This document shows, one piece after another, positions 53,845 through 62,667 of a stretch of DNA of 64,000 nt. How positions within the stretch are numbered: the first letter of the stretch is position 1; each line of letters begins with the position of its first letter. The stretch is from Pseudomonas mucoides (lineage in GTDB: Bacteria > Pseudomonadota > Gammaproteobacteria > Pseudomonadales > Pseudomonadaceae), in assembly GCF_015461845.1 (NCBI RefSeq), contig NZ_JACOPW010000001.1, positions 310,001 to 374,000 on the forward strand. Reading direction: 5' to 3'. Below the pieces are notes generated by a model. The model was given only the letters and a program-made list of their open reading frames with translations. It did no database searches and was not told the origin of the DNA. The position numbers and the translations under genes are program-made.

Positions 53845-54522
53845 TTAGCGGAGCTTCGCCAACAACGCTTCAGCACCCGCCTGCGAAGACGCCGGGTTCT
53901 GACCGGTGATCAGCAACCCGTCCTCAACCACATAGCTCGCCCAGTCATCACCCTTGGAATAAATCCCGCCCTTCTCCTTCAGCATGTCTTCCACCAGAAA
54001 CGGCACGACCTTTGTCAGTTGCACCGCTTCTTCCTCCGAGTTGGTAAAGCCCGTCACGCGCTTGCCTTTGACCAACGGCTGGCCGTCCGTGCCTTTGACG
54101 TGACGCAACACACCCGGCGCATGACAGACCGCCGCGACCGGTTTGCCGGCCTTGATAAACGCTTCGATCAGCGCAATCGAATAGCGGTCTTCTGCCAAAT
54201 CCCACAGCGGACCATGACCGCCGGGATAAAACACGGCGTCGTAATCCTCCGGCCTCACGGTGCTCAGCACCGCCGTAGACGCCAGCGCCGCTTGGGCGGC
54301 GGAATCTTTGCGAAAACGATGGGTGGCTTCTGTTTGAAAGTCGGGCTCGTCGCTTTTCGGGTCCAGCGGCGGTGGGCCACCCTTGGGCGAGGCCAGGGTC
54401 AGCTGAGCACCGGCGTCCTTGAAGGTGAAATACGGAGCGGCGAATTCTTCCAGCCAGAAGCCGGTTTTCTTGCCGGTATCACCCAATTGATCGTGGGACG
54501 TTAAAACCATCAGGATTTTCAT
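53845..54522 (-). CDS. DJ-1/PfpI-family protein (Hsp31-like, class I amidotransferase fold)
   Basis: A 225-residue protein of the DJ-1/PfpI superfamily, Hsp31 branch. KTGFWLEEFAAPYFTFKDAG, VFYPGGHGPLWDLAED and the nucleophile elbow VAAVCHAPGVL (Cys) are characteristic of glyoxalase III/chaperone-type members. The Glu and His partners seem present (FWLEEF, CHAPG). It may detoxify methylglyoxal. Divergent from the type VI hcp gene with a 416-base gap rich in palindromes; transcribed alone. Confidence 0.88.
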   Translation of the reverse strand: MKILMVLTSHDQLGDTGKKTGFWLEEFAAPYFTFKDAGAQLTLASPKGGPPPLDPKSDEPDFQTEATHRFRKDSAAQAALASTAVLSTVRPEDYDAVFYPGGHGPLWDLAEDRYSIALIEAFIKAGKPVAAVCHAPGVLRHVKGTDGQPLVKGKRVTGFTNSEEEAVQLTKVVPFLVEDMLKEKGGIYSKGDDWASYVVEDGLLITGQNPASSQAGAEALLAKLR

Positions 54523-54938
54523 GTCGTTCTCACTCCGTTTCAGGGTTGTTCGGACGCTCGACGGCGCTGTTTCTATGGACCCTGCGGCCGGCCCATTCGT
54601 TGCACCGGATGTCAGGCGCCGATGACGGGTGGCGCAAGGCCGTTATGCGCAAGAAGTTGCGCACTCATCCTCCAAAAATGTCCTGCCTTGCGGCTGATCG
54701 CCCGGCCTGTCAGGCCCTCCAGCCGAGTGCGCAAGAAGTTGCGCAGTGGTGTGCAAGTTCTTGCGCACATTCCTTTGGGTTCCAAGATGAAAATCTTTTC
54801 CATCGTTATAAAACCGACTCAACCCACTGATTTATATAACGTTAACCGCTTCTGGCACGGACCTTGATAACAGTCAGGCACCCACCGGGCGATACACGCC
54901 TCCCGGGCACCCCAAAATTTTTAGCAAGGAGCACACCC
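54523..54938. promoter_or_regulatory. Control region between the DJ-1-like gene and hcp, with three palindromes
   Basis: No credible gene in 416 bases. TGCGCAA-GAAG-TTGCGCA occurs at 54646-54663 and 54728-54745, followed by the variant TGTGCAAGTTCTTGCGCACA at 54750-54769. An AT-rich stretch (54800-54845) and a sigma-54-like element precede hcp. The palindromes may be operators or parts of an mRNA/sRNA structure. Confidence 0.55.
54853..54868 (+). promoter_or_regulatory. Sigma-54-type promoter candidate for hcp
   Basis: TGGCACG, four bases, TTGAT: a near match to the sigma-54 consensus TGGCACG-N4-TTGCA. The deviation is at the -12 GC (here GA). Sigma-54 control of hcp/vgrG clusters is known in Pseudomonas and Vibrio. 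It sits 71 bases before the hcp ATG. Confidence 0.5.
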
Positions 54939-55454
54939 ATGGCTACACCAGCGTACATGTCCGTCACTGGCGAAAAACAAGGTCTGATCACCGCCGGCGC
55001 GTTCACCGCCGATTCGGTTGGCAACACCTACCAGGAAGGCCACGAAGACCAGGTCATGGTTCAGGCTTTCAGCCACGACGTGATCATCCCGCGTGACCCG
55101 CAATCCGGCCAGCCAACCGGTCAGCGCGTTCACAAGCCTGTGGTCATCACCAAGGTCTACGACAAGTCCTCGCCACTGCTGCAAGCCGCTCTGACTTCCG
55201 GCGAGCGCATGAGCGAAATCGTTATCCAGTGGTACCGCACTTCGGCTCAAGGTACCCAAGAGCACTACTACACCACCAAACTGGAAGACGCCATCATCGT
55301 CGCCATCAACAACAAAATGCACAACTGCCAGGACCCGTCGAACTCGCACTTCACGCACCTGGAAGAAGTGCAGTTCACCTACCGCAAAATCACCTGGACC
55401 CACGAAGTTTCCGGTACTTCGGGTTCCGATGACTGGCGTCTGCCGGTCGCCTAA
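54939..55454 (+). CDS. hcp: Hcp, type VI secretion tube protein
   Basis: A 171-residue Hcp-family protein that stacks as hexameric rings to form the inner tube of the type VI system. Typical pattern: ATPAYMSVTGEKQGLITAGA, GHEDQVMVQAFSHDVIIPRD, HKPVVITKVYDKSSPLLQ, and C-terminal EVQFTYRKITWTHEVSGTSG. ATG at 54939 after AAGGAGCACACCC, rather than an upstream in-frame start. It heads the vgrG island, with vgrG 131 bases downstream. The structural tss genes are not in the window, so this is an orphan hcp-vgrG cluster. Confidence 0.93.
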   Translation: MATPAYMSVTGEKQGLITAGAFTADSVGNTYQEGHEDQVMVQAFSHDVIIPRDPQSGQPTGQRVHKPVVITKVYDKSSPLLQAALTSGERMSEIVIQWYRTSAQGTQEHYYTTKLEDAIIVAINNKMHNCQDPSNSHFTHLEEVQFTYRKITWTHEVSGTSGSDDWRLPVA

Positions 55455-55585
55455 ATCAGGCCGACCGTCTCAAGCATCGGCCAGCTCTGCTGGTCGATGT
55501 TGTTTTCGCCCTTCCAGAATTTTTGCGTCTGCCGAGGCCTTTTCGGCCATTGGCGCACGCCGCAGCACTGCACGAGGAACAAGGG

Positions 55586-57661
55586 ATGTTCGCGCCGGCC
55601 AATCAGACTCACTTTGCCCTGACCATCGAAGGTCTCTCCAGCGATTTGCAGGTGCTGTCCTTGCAAGGCCGGGAGGCGATCAGCCAACCGTTCGTGTTTG
55701 AGGTGGAGCTGGTCAGTGAACAGCCGTCCCTGGACCTCGAAACGCTGCTGCACAAACCGGCCTTCTTGCAGCTCTCGCCGGACGGCAGCGGCATTCACGG
55801 CCAGATCTACCGTGCCGCCCAGGGTGATTCCGGCAAACGCCTGACCCGCTACGCGGTGACCCTGCGCCCGCAACTGTCCTACCTGGCGCACCGCATCAAC
55901 CAACGCATCTTCCAGAACCTCAGCGTGCCGAAAATCATCGGCAAGGTCCTCGAAGAGCATGGCATCCAGAGCAACGCCTACGAATTCAAAGTCGGGGCGA
56001 TTTATCCCGAACGCCTCTACTGCGTTCAGTACGATGAATCGGACCTGCAATTCATCCAGCGCCTGTGCGAAGAAGAAGGTATCCACTACCACTTCCAGCA
56101 CAGCGCCACGGCCCACAAGCTGGTGTTCGGCGATGACCAGACGGTGTTCCCGAAACTCGCGCCTGTGGCCTATCAGCAAGACTCCGGCATGGTCGCCAAC
56201 GACCCGGTGATCAAGCGTTTCGACCTGCGCCTGGAAACCCGTACCAGCCGCACCACCCGCCGCGACTACGACTTCGAAAAACCGCGCATCACCCTCGAAA
56301 GCGAAAACCGTGGCGACGCCCTGCCCGACCTCGAAGACTACGACTACCCCGGCCGCTTCCTCGACCGCGAACGCGGCAAGCACCTGGCCAAACGCGCCCT
56401 CGAACGTCACCGCAGCGACTTCCAGCTCGCCGAAGGCAAAAGCGATCAACCGATACTGGTCAGCGGCCACTTCCTGGCCCTGACCGAGCACCCGAAAGCC
56501 AAATGGAACGACTTGTGGCTGCTCACCGAAATCCTCCACGAAGGCAAACAGCCGCAAGTGCTGGAAGAATCGGTCACCAGCAGCACAACCAACCTCAAAG
56601 ACGATTTCCACCAGGGCTACCGCAACCGCTTTCAAGCCACCCCGTGGGACGTGCCGAACCGCCCGCCGCTGCATCATCCCAAGCCACGGATCCTCGGCAG
56701 CCAGAGCGCCGTGGTCACCGGCCCCAAAGGTGAAGAAATCCACTGCGACCAGTACGGTCGCGTCAAAGTGCAATTTCACTGGGACCGCGAAGGCCAGGCC
56801 GATGACAAGACCAGCTGCTGGCTGCGCGTCTCCTCTGCCTGGGCCGGCGCCCACTACGGCGGCATCGCCATCCCGCGCATCGGCATGGAAGTGCTCGTCA
56901 CCTTCCTCGAAGGCGACCCCGACCAACCGCTGATCAGCGGCTGCCTGTACCACAAGGAAAACGTCGTCCCGTACCCACTGCCGGCGAACAAGACCCGCAG
57001 CACCTTCAAGACCCTGAGTTCCCCCGGGGGCGGCGGTTTCAACGAACTGCGCATTGAAGACAAAAAGGGCCAGGAACAAATCTTCCTGCACGCCCAGCGC
57101 GACTGGGACGAAAACGTCGAACACGACCAGAAAATCCGCGTCGGCAACGAACGCCACGACACCGTCGAGCAAAACAGCTACAGCGAATTCAAGGCCGAAG
57201 AACACCACACGGTTTATGCCGATCGCAAAGTCGAAGCCCGCGCCAACGACCACCTGACCGTGGGCGTGAATCAGCACATCAAGATTGGTACCGGGCAATT
57301 CATCGACGCGGGCCAGGAGATTCACCTGAGCAGCGGCATGAAAGTCGTGCTTGAAGCGGGAAGCGAACTGACCCTGATCGGCGGTGGCAGCTTTATCAAG
57401 ATCGATGCTGGCGGCGTGACCATTAGCGGGCCGGTGATCAATATGAACTCCGGGGGCGGGCCGGGAAGCGGGACGGGGGCGGCGCCGTTGTTGCCTGGAC
57501 CGTTGAAGCAGGCGGATGCGGATAAGGCTGGGCAGGTCGTTGCGCCTTCCCTGGCTTCGTATAAAGCGCAAGCAAAAACGGGAGTGCTACTACCTATCCC
57601 TTCGTGCCACCTAGATGCTTCCGGCCATTGCCCCATTCACCAGCCGGGTAAATCAGCATGA
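55586..57661 (+). CDS. vgrG: VgrG / TssI spike protein
   Basis: A 691-residue type VI spike. The gp27-like part (about 1-370) begins FAPANQTHFALTIEGLSSDL and contains CVQYDESDLQFIQRLCEEEG. The gp5 OB-fold has [20 protein letters not shown] and WAGAHYGGIAIPRIGMEVLV. A beta-helix with repeats (IKIGTGQFIDAGQEIHLSSG) follows, then a Gly/Ala/Pro linker and a short tail with clustered Cys/His. ATG at 55586 chosen from the family start. The stop overlaps the adaptor gene start by ATGA. Confidence 0.94.
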   Translation: MFAPANQTHFALTIEGLSSDLQVLSLQGREAISQPFVFEVELVSEQPSLDLETLLHKPAFLQLSPDGSGIHGQIYRAAQGDSGKRLTRYAVTLRPQLSYLAHRINQRIFQNLSVPKIIGKVLEEHGIQSNAYEFKVGAIYPERLYCVQYDESDLQFIQRLCEEEGIHYHFQHSATAHKLVFGDDQTVFPKLAPVAYQQDSGMVANDPVIKRFDLRLETRTSRTTRRDYDFEKPRITLESENRGDALPDLEDYDYPGRFLDRERGKHLAKRALERHRSDFQLAEGKSDQPILVSGHFLALTEHPKAKWNDLWLLTEILHEGKQPQVLEESVTSSTTNLKDDFHQGYRNRFQATPWDVPNRPPLHHPKPRILGSQSAVVTGPKGEEIHCDQYGRVKVQFHWDREGQADDKTSCWLRVSSAWAGAHYGGIAIPRIGMEVLVTFLEGDPDQPLISGCLYHKENVVPYPLPANKTRSTFKTLSSPGGGGFNELRIEDKKGQEQIFLHAQRDWDENVEHDQKIRVGNERHDTVEQNSYSEFKAEEHHTVYADRKVEARANDHLTVGVNQHIKIGTGQFIDAGQEIHLSSGMKVVLEAGSELTLIGGGSFIKIDAGGVTISGPVINMNSGGGPGSGTGAAPLLPGPLKQADADKAGQVVAPSLASYKAQAKTGVLLPIPSCHLDASGHCPIHQPGKSA

Positions 57662-58491
57662 TCGATTCTATTCCTTCGCCGTTCGAACGACCTCCGTCCC
57701 TGGGCACCCTGTGTCTGATTCTGGATGGCAGCTTTGATGTGGATTTGCTGGCGCGTCTGTTTCAAGGTGACGAACAATCTCGCCCTCGGTGTATTCCACT
57801 GTTCCTCAATACGCCATATGCCGAACTTCAACCTGCTGGACCTTACGTTATCGTGTGCCCTGCAAAAGGCGAATCAACGGCGTATGCCAGTGCCCTGCTG
57901 GAGCAGTCCGATGCCGGCTGTGTGGCCTGGCTAAGCAACGAGCACGACCTGGACAACGGGGTTGAACATTGGCGAAGTCTGCTCACTGTGCGCACCGACG
58001 ACGCGCCGCAACAGATGATGCGGTTTTTCGATCCTCGATGGTTAGAGCCCTTGCTGCGCAGCCTTAATGAAACTGAGCGCAACCAGTTTATTGGGCCATT
58101 CACCAGTATGGCCTGGCGTAACGAAATGGGCTGGCGGTACTACGCCAGGGCGCCCCAGAGCCCAGCGGCCGCACTGCAACCTCCCGCTTGGCTGTACCTG
58201 AATCGGGATCGCGAAGAGTTGATCGAGCAAGGTCGATTGAAGGTCATTGCAGCACGCTTTGCCGAAGACTATCGCGAAGTGTTGCCTGCCCAAGACACTG
58301 TCGAGTTTGTACATCGTCAATTGCTGGCAGGACAACAAGCGGGCTACCAACAAATGGCAGATCAGGAGCGCTGGCTACGCCTCGCCATAAGCCGTGGAGA
58401 TTCCTTTTGGGCGAATGGCCCGGATGCGGAACTTTTGGCTCGTAACGACGTGGCGCTGGGTGAAAAATTGACTCAGCTGGAAAGCCTCTGA
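57658..58491 (+). CDS. DUF4123 type VI effector adaptor (Tap/TEC chaperone)
   Basis: A 277-residue DUF4123 protein. LCLILDGSFDVDLLARLFQ opens the domain; CVAWLSNEHDL and MMRFFDPRWLEPLLRSLNETERNQFIGPF are characteristic. DUF4123 adaptors load a specific effector onto its VgrG. Overlaps vgrG by 4 bases and precedes the LysM-type effector by 19 bases, so it is expected to be dedicated to that effector. Length and motif order are normal. Confidence 0.88.
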   Translation: MIDSIPSPFERPPSLGTLCLILDGSFDVDLLARLFQGDEQSRPRCIPLFLNTPYAELQPAGPYVIVCPAKGESTAYASALLEQSDAGCVAWLSNEHDLDNGVEHWRSLLTVRTDDAPQQMMRFFDPRWLEPLLRSLNETERNQFIGPFTSMAWRNEMGWRYYARAPQSPAAALQPPAWLYLNRDREELIEQGRLKVIAARFAEDYREVLPAQDTVEFVHRQLLAGQQAGYQQMADQERWLRLAISRGDSFWANGPDAELLARNDVALGEKLTQLESL

Positions 58492-58510
58492 ATCACAAGG
58501 ACGATGAGTA

Positions 58511-61018
58511 ATGAGCAACACCTATACCGTCAAAAGCGGCGATATCCTCGGCAATATTGCCAGCGCAAACAAATGCTCTGTGGCGGATCTACGGGCACTT
58601 AACCCCATTATTACCGACCCCAACCACATCAAAGCCGGTTGGGTGTTGCAGCTACCAGCCACTAAAGTGTTGCCGCCGCCCAAGCATGCGGACAACCAGA
58701 GCACCACCAGTGTCAAGGGCGAAGCTCAATGCAAGGACGAACTGGTGGACGTGGTGCATATCACCGGTGAAGACACTTTTTATATTCTGACGGAAAAAGA
58801 GTCGAAAGCACTAAAAACACAGACTGACCTCGTCCAGAAACTCATGGACGAGCTGCACCAGAACCTGGCCAAAGCCACCGAAGCGAGTAAATGCACCAAG
58901 GCATCAAATCCTCAGACCTATTGCGCCTGCTCGCGATGTGTCAAAGACGCCTGGAACGTCAAGGCTGAAGATGCCGGGTTGGTACAGCGCTCAGAGCCAC
59001 CGCCGGAAAAAAAAGCGACCGCCACCATAACTCGTAAAGAAGACTTGCAGGGACAGTTGGCAACGGTGCAGCAGGCACGTGACTGGTACCAGCGGTATGA
59101 GCCCAAGGCAACATTTGAAGGCAATTATCTGGAGAGTAACTGGAAACAGCTGCAAGCCAAAAAAGTACTCGAACTGAACGCCGAGATTGAATCCCTGCGA
59201 ACCAAGATCGCAGCGCAAGGAAAGGCAGAAGCCGGCGACAGTTCCACCAGCGCCAACAGCGCTGCGCCGGACATCAAGCATGGCAAGGGAAAAGCCACCG
59301 AAAGCCAAAAGGGTCGACAAGTAAAAACGGGCATTACCGTTATCGAAGTCATCTCGTTCAGCGACCCAAGTCGCCGGCACTACATACCGATGAGTTACCG
59401 GGAACAACTTGACTGGAAAGTGAAGGTCAGCACGAAGGTAATGCAGGGCAAGCCACTCGATAAAAACCTGGCTAAAGAGCTGTTCAAGGACATCAAGTCC
59501 GCCGTCAATGAAAGCCGAAAAACCAGCCCCCTTGGTAGTCTGGAAGCCAAGTTTACGAGCTGGACGAGCAAAGACGACAACCTGCTTAATGCCCTGCACA
59601 AAGAATGCTCCTGGACTTCCAATCAGGCAGACTCCGCGAAATACGCCGTCTCCGCCGAAGCTCACGCCTTCCGTTTTGCCGCCACCGCCAGCGCCGGCAT
59701 CAACAGCTGGGAGCCCGGTAAAGGCAACATCGAAGTGGGCGTGAAAGGCAGTGCAGCGATCTCGCTGGCGGAAGGCTCTGTTGCGCTCAAGAGTTTCTTC
59801 CCCGATCAGGGCGGTTACGTGGTGCGGATGCCTTACCGCAATGCCGAAGGCAAAGAAGTGGTGAGTGACATCGGCATTTTCCGTCTCGACGGAAAAGTGG
59901 AGCTATCGTGTTTCGCCGGGGCGACAGCCCAAGGTCAGGCTGGCGTCAAAGCGCAATATAAACCCAAAGAAGTTGAAGCGTCGGGGGCTACAGCGTTGCT
60001 CAGCACACCGAGCATGGCGGTGGATAAAAAGCGCGGAGGCAGCGTTGGTTTGAAGGGCAACGCCTTCGCCGGTGTACAAGGTGGCGGCACATTGACCGGA
60101 ACGTTGAAGTGGCTTGATCCGGCCAAGCAAGGGGGCGGCAAAATTGTCGCGGGACAGGCGAATGATAGTGGCAGTACAGACTGGGCGAGTCTAGTTGAGG
60201 TCAAGGCTGAAGGCAATGTGGCGCTTGGCATTGGAGCGGGTTTTGATTTCGGTATTGAGATCAATGCAGATCGCTTGGCAATCAACTGCAAGGCCAGCCT
60301 GGTATTTGGTCCGGGTGCCGGCGGTGGATTTGGTACAGCAGTAGATTTGGAACAGGTAGGGAATCTTGCATTTATTTTTTGCAGTGCATTGTCGAAAGCA
60401 GACTTTCATTATCAGCTGGCAGTGACGGAAGAAGCGTTTAGCTACATGGCCAAGGGGTTATTTCATGTTGCAACACATCCGGGGGAAGCAGCTGGAAAAG
60501 CTTTCGTAGAAGGTTTCGATAGCATGGAACGTTGGTGGCTGAGACGAAAGGCTACAAAGGAAGAAGCTCAAAGCCTTGCGACATATTTGCTTAGTAATCA
60601 ATTCGTCAATGTTAATGGTAAAAAAATCCCACTCCAAATGATGCCGCCAGAAACCCTTGGCCCCATGCTTTATTTATTAACGGAGAGCTTTGTTGAAAGC
60701 TGGGCGGAGAATCAGGAAAAAGCTGTTGTCTTGTTGCTGTCACATTTGCGAAGTTGGCGTCACTTCATCGAGGTGTTGGAGCACTGTTCTAAAAATGGCA
60801 GCAAAGTAAACGCAATACATAGTTTAGACCGTCTAAATGCTCTTCTAGACGGAAGCGAACAACGAGAATTCAACCGTTTTATCGGTTCGTTAGCAATAAG
60901 TACCAATTCATCCGCTCAACCTAAGGGAATGCTGGCTTGGACACCAGGTTTACCGTGGCGCAAAGAAAATGTTTTAGTAGCTGCTCGACGTAGTAACTTA
61001 TTTGACGGATTAGCTTAA
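58511..61018 (+). CDS. LysM-headed putative type VI effector
   Basis: An 835-residue protein. Residues about 4-50 form a LysM domain (TYTVKSGDILGNIAS, ending GWVLQLP). A coiled segment with a Cys cluster (YCACSRC) follows, then a glutamine/lysine-rich helical stretch (200-240). A large region (about 390-620) is glycine/alanine-rich with hydrophobic spans (ASAGINSWEPGKGNIEVGVK, NVALGIGAGFDFGIEINAD), which would suit membrane insertion or a pore. The last 200 residues are helical and their DNA is AT-richer. The toxic activity is not recognised. Position after vgrG and adaptor and before an immunity-like lipoprotein supports effector status. Confidence 0.72.
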   Translation: MSNTYTVKSGDILGNIASANKCSVADLRALNPIITDPNHIKAGWVLQLPATKVLPPPKHADNQSTTSVKGEAQCKDELVDVVHITGEDTFYILTEKESKALKTQTDLVQKLMDELHQNLAKATEASKCTKASNPQTYCACSRCVKDAWNVKAEDAGLVQRSEPPPEKKATATITRKEDLQGQLATVQQARDWYQRYEPKATFEGNYLESNWKQLQAKKVLELNAEIESLRTKIAAQGKAEAGDSSTSANSAAPDIKHGKGKATESQKGRQVKTGITVIEVISFSDPSRRHYIPMSYREQLDWKVKVSTKVMQGKPLDKNLAKELFKDIKSAVNESRKTSPLGSLEAKFTSWTSKDDNLLNALHKECSWTSNQADSAKYAVSAEAHAFRFAATASAGINSWEPGKGNIEVGVKGSAAISLAEGSVALKSFFPDQGGYVVRMPYRNAEGKEVVSDIGIFRLDGKVELSCFAGATAQGQAGVKAQYKPKEVEASGATALLSTPSMAVDKKRGGSVGLKGNAFAGVQGGGTLTGTLKWLDPAKQGGGKIVAGQANDSGSTDWASLVEVKAEGNVALGIGAGFDFGIEINADRLAINCKASLVFGPGAGGGFGTAVDLEQVGNLAFIFCSALSKADFHYQLAVTEEAFSYMAKGLFHVATHPGEAAGKAFVEGFDSMERWWLRRKATKEEAQSLATYLLSNQFVNVNGKKIPLQMMPPETLGPMLYLLTESFVESWAENQEKAVVLLLSHLRSWRHFIEVLEHCSKNGSKVNAIHSLDRLNALLDGSEQREFNRFIGSLAISTNSSAQPKGMLAWTPGLPWRKENVLVAARRSNLFDGLA

Positions 61019-61030
61019 AGACAGACGACC

Positions 61031-61058
61031 AGTAGGGGCACCCTTGGCGCCCCCTACT
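61031..61058. terminator. Hairpin between convergent effector and lipoprotein genes
   Basis: AGTAGGGG and CCCCCTACT pair around CACCCTTGG, with a bulge, 13 bases after the effector stop and 8 before the convergent stop. Confidence 0.55.
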
Positions 61059-61065
61059 CCGGATA

Positions 61066-62058
61066 CTATAAAGATTTATCCGATTGTATAGCACAACGAA
61101 AACTGGTTCCTGGATAGTGTGCATCTTTTGATGGGGCATCAGCCCAGCGCCGAACAACTGGAGCTGCAGCTATAGGTCCCTCAGGATAATTTGACCCACG
61201 CCGGACCCTCTGAGTACCAAGTTCAGGACCCCGTGGATTCTCCAATGGAGAATGCTGATAATAATCCTTCCCGTACCAGTCGCTAACCCAATCTGTAGCA
61301 TTTCCAGACATATTATATATACCTAGCGGATTGGGAGTAAAACTATCAACCGCATATGTATTTCCTGTACTTTTAGCTGGAAAATTACGCCCAAAGTTTA
61401 AACTACCATTATCAGTGGGATACAGTACATGCTGACCACGACTACGCGCCGCATACTCCCATTGCGCCTCTGTCGGCAAATCAACTGGATACCCACTTAA
61501 CCGGCCAATCCAAAGACAATAATCTTTTGCTTCTTGCCAACTTTTGGTGGGCGCTGGAAGATCAGGCGCATATAGATACTTTAAGTCTTCGCGCTCTCGA
61601 TCTTCAGCATCAAACAATGGTTGTCCCATCGCGGCAAAATACAAGTCAAAATCAATCAACCTAGTCTGAAACTTAGAAAAATAGTAGCTACTTAGCTTGA
61701 CTGGATGTACAAAATCATCATTCCCATCTCTGCTAATGTTACAAAGCTGCTTGGGGTCTTGCCCGCAGGGCCAGGTACACACATCCTTTTCATCATATTC
61801 ACAAATCCAGCCAAAGTCCCCCATATCAAACTGTCCACCCTCGACAAACACCATATTGTCGATGGACTGCACGACGGTGTTGAGCACCTTCCCGCGCAGT
61901 TCGCTGGAAAGATGAGGGTAAGTCTTCGCAATGGTGGCAGCGATGGTGGAGACTTTCTCTGGTGCAAGACTCTTGCTGGTAGGCAAAGGACCGGATTCCG
62001 CCTCGCAACCGACTAAAAACATCATGGCTGGCAGGGCAAGTACGAGCTGACGTAGCAC
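61066..62058 (-). CDS. SUMF1/FGE-domain lipoprotein lacking catalytic cysteines, candidate immunity protein
   Basis: A 330-residue lipoprotein. The start is set at GTG 62058 because AAGGA lies 8 bases upstream and the product then begins MLRQLVLALPAMMFLVGC, a perfect lipoprotein signal with Cys18; a longer upstream frame has no such site. The mature part is a formylglycine-generating-enzyme fold: DNMVFVEGGQFDMGDFG, YPVDLPTEAQWEYAARSRG, GIYNMSGNATDWVSDWYG, RVRRGSNYPEG. The active-site cysteine pair near the final motif is absent. Convergent to the putative effector; FGE-fold lipoproteins beside T6SS effectors act as immunity proteins, so that role is inferred here. Confidence 0.75.
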   Translation of the reverse strand: MLRQLVLALPAMMFLVGCEAESGPLPTSKSLAPEKVSTIAATIAKTYPHLSSELRGKVLNTVVQSIDNMVFVEGGQFDMGDFGWICEYDEKDVCTWPCGQDPKQLCNISRDGNDDFVHPVKLSSYYFSKFQTRLIDFDLYFAAMGQPLFDAEDREREDLKYLYAPDLPAPTKSWQEAKDYCLWIGRLSGYPVDLPTEAQWEYAARSRGQHVLYPTDNGSLNFGRNFPAKSTGNTYAVDSFTPNPLGIYNMSGNATDWVSDWYGKDYYQHSPLENPRGPELGTQRVRRGSNYPEGPIAAAPVVRRWADAPSKDAHYPGTSFRCAIQSDKSL

Positions 62059-62150
62059 TGGAAATATCCTTATAAAATGCAACAGAGACCGAACATTAAC
62101 ATCCCCTGCCCGCACAACAAAGTCCCGCACAAAGCCTTTCAATATCTCGG

Positions 62151-62641
62151 TATTTACCAGGCTGTTTCATCGACCGAGAGCGCGGCAAACACCTGGCCAA
62201 GCGCAACCTGGAACGCCACCGCAGCGACTTCCAGCTGGCCGAAGGCAAAAGCGATCAGCCGTTGCTGGTCAGCGGCCATTTCCTGGCCCTGACCCAACAC
62301 CCGAAAGCCAAATGGAACGACCTTTGGCTGCTGACCGAAGTCCTGCACGAAGGCAAACAGCCGCAGGTGCTGGAAGAATCGGTCACCAGCGACACCACCA
62401 GCCTCAAGGGCGATTTCCACCAGGGTTATCGCAACCGCTTCCAGGCCACCCCATGGGACGTGCCGAACCGTCCGCCGCTGACGCAAAAGAAACCGCGCAT
62501 CCTCGGCAGCCAAAGCGCCGTGGTCACCGGGCCCAAGGGTGAAGAGATCCACTGCGATCAGTACGGCCGCGTCAAAGTGGAATTCCACTGGGACCGCGAA
62601 GGCCAGGCTGACGACAAGACCAGCTGCTGGCTGCGCGTCTT
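62151..62641 (+). pseudogene. Internal fragment of a second vgrG
   Basis: From about 62151 the frame reads [20 protein letters not shown] and continues to KTSCWLRVF, matching residues about 255-415 of the VgrG encoded at 55586 almost residue for residue (DNA 56340-56831). Both ends are missing: no start, and the homology breaks at 62641 inside the OB-fold, followed by unrelated sequence. It marks a recombination scar from a former vgrG whose head and spike are gone. Confidence 0.88.
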
Positions 62642-62667
62642 TTTTAGTTTTTGAAGCCGTTGTTCGA

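Noticed and set aside
55451..57571. 706-codon open frame antisense to vgrG
   Set aside because: It mirrors the high-GC codon bias of vgrG, has a low-complexity Phe/Val/Asp-rich product with no family sequence, and no ribosome site.
61066..62142. Longer start (62142) for the FGE-fold lipoprotein
   Set aside because: It adds 28 residues before the lipoprotein signal; the GTG at 62058 has a good ribosome site and gives a proper signal peptide.
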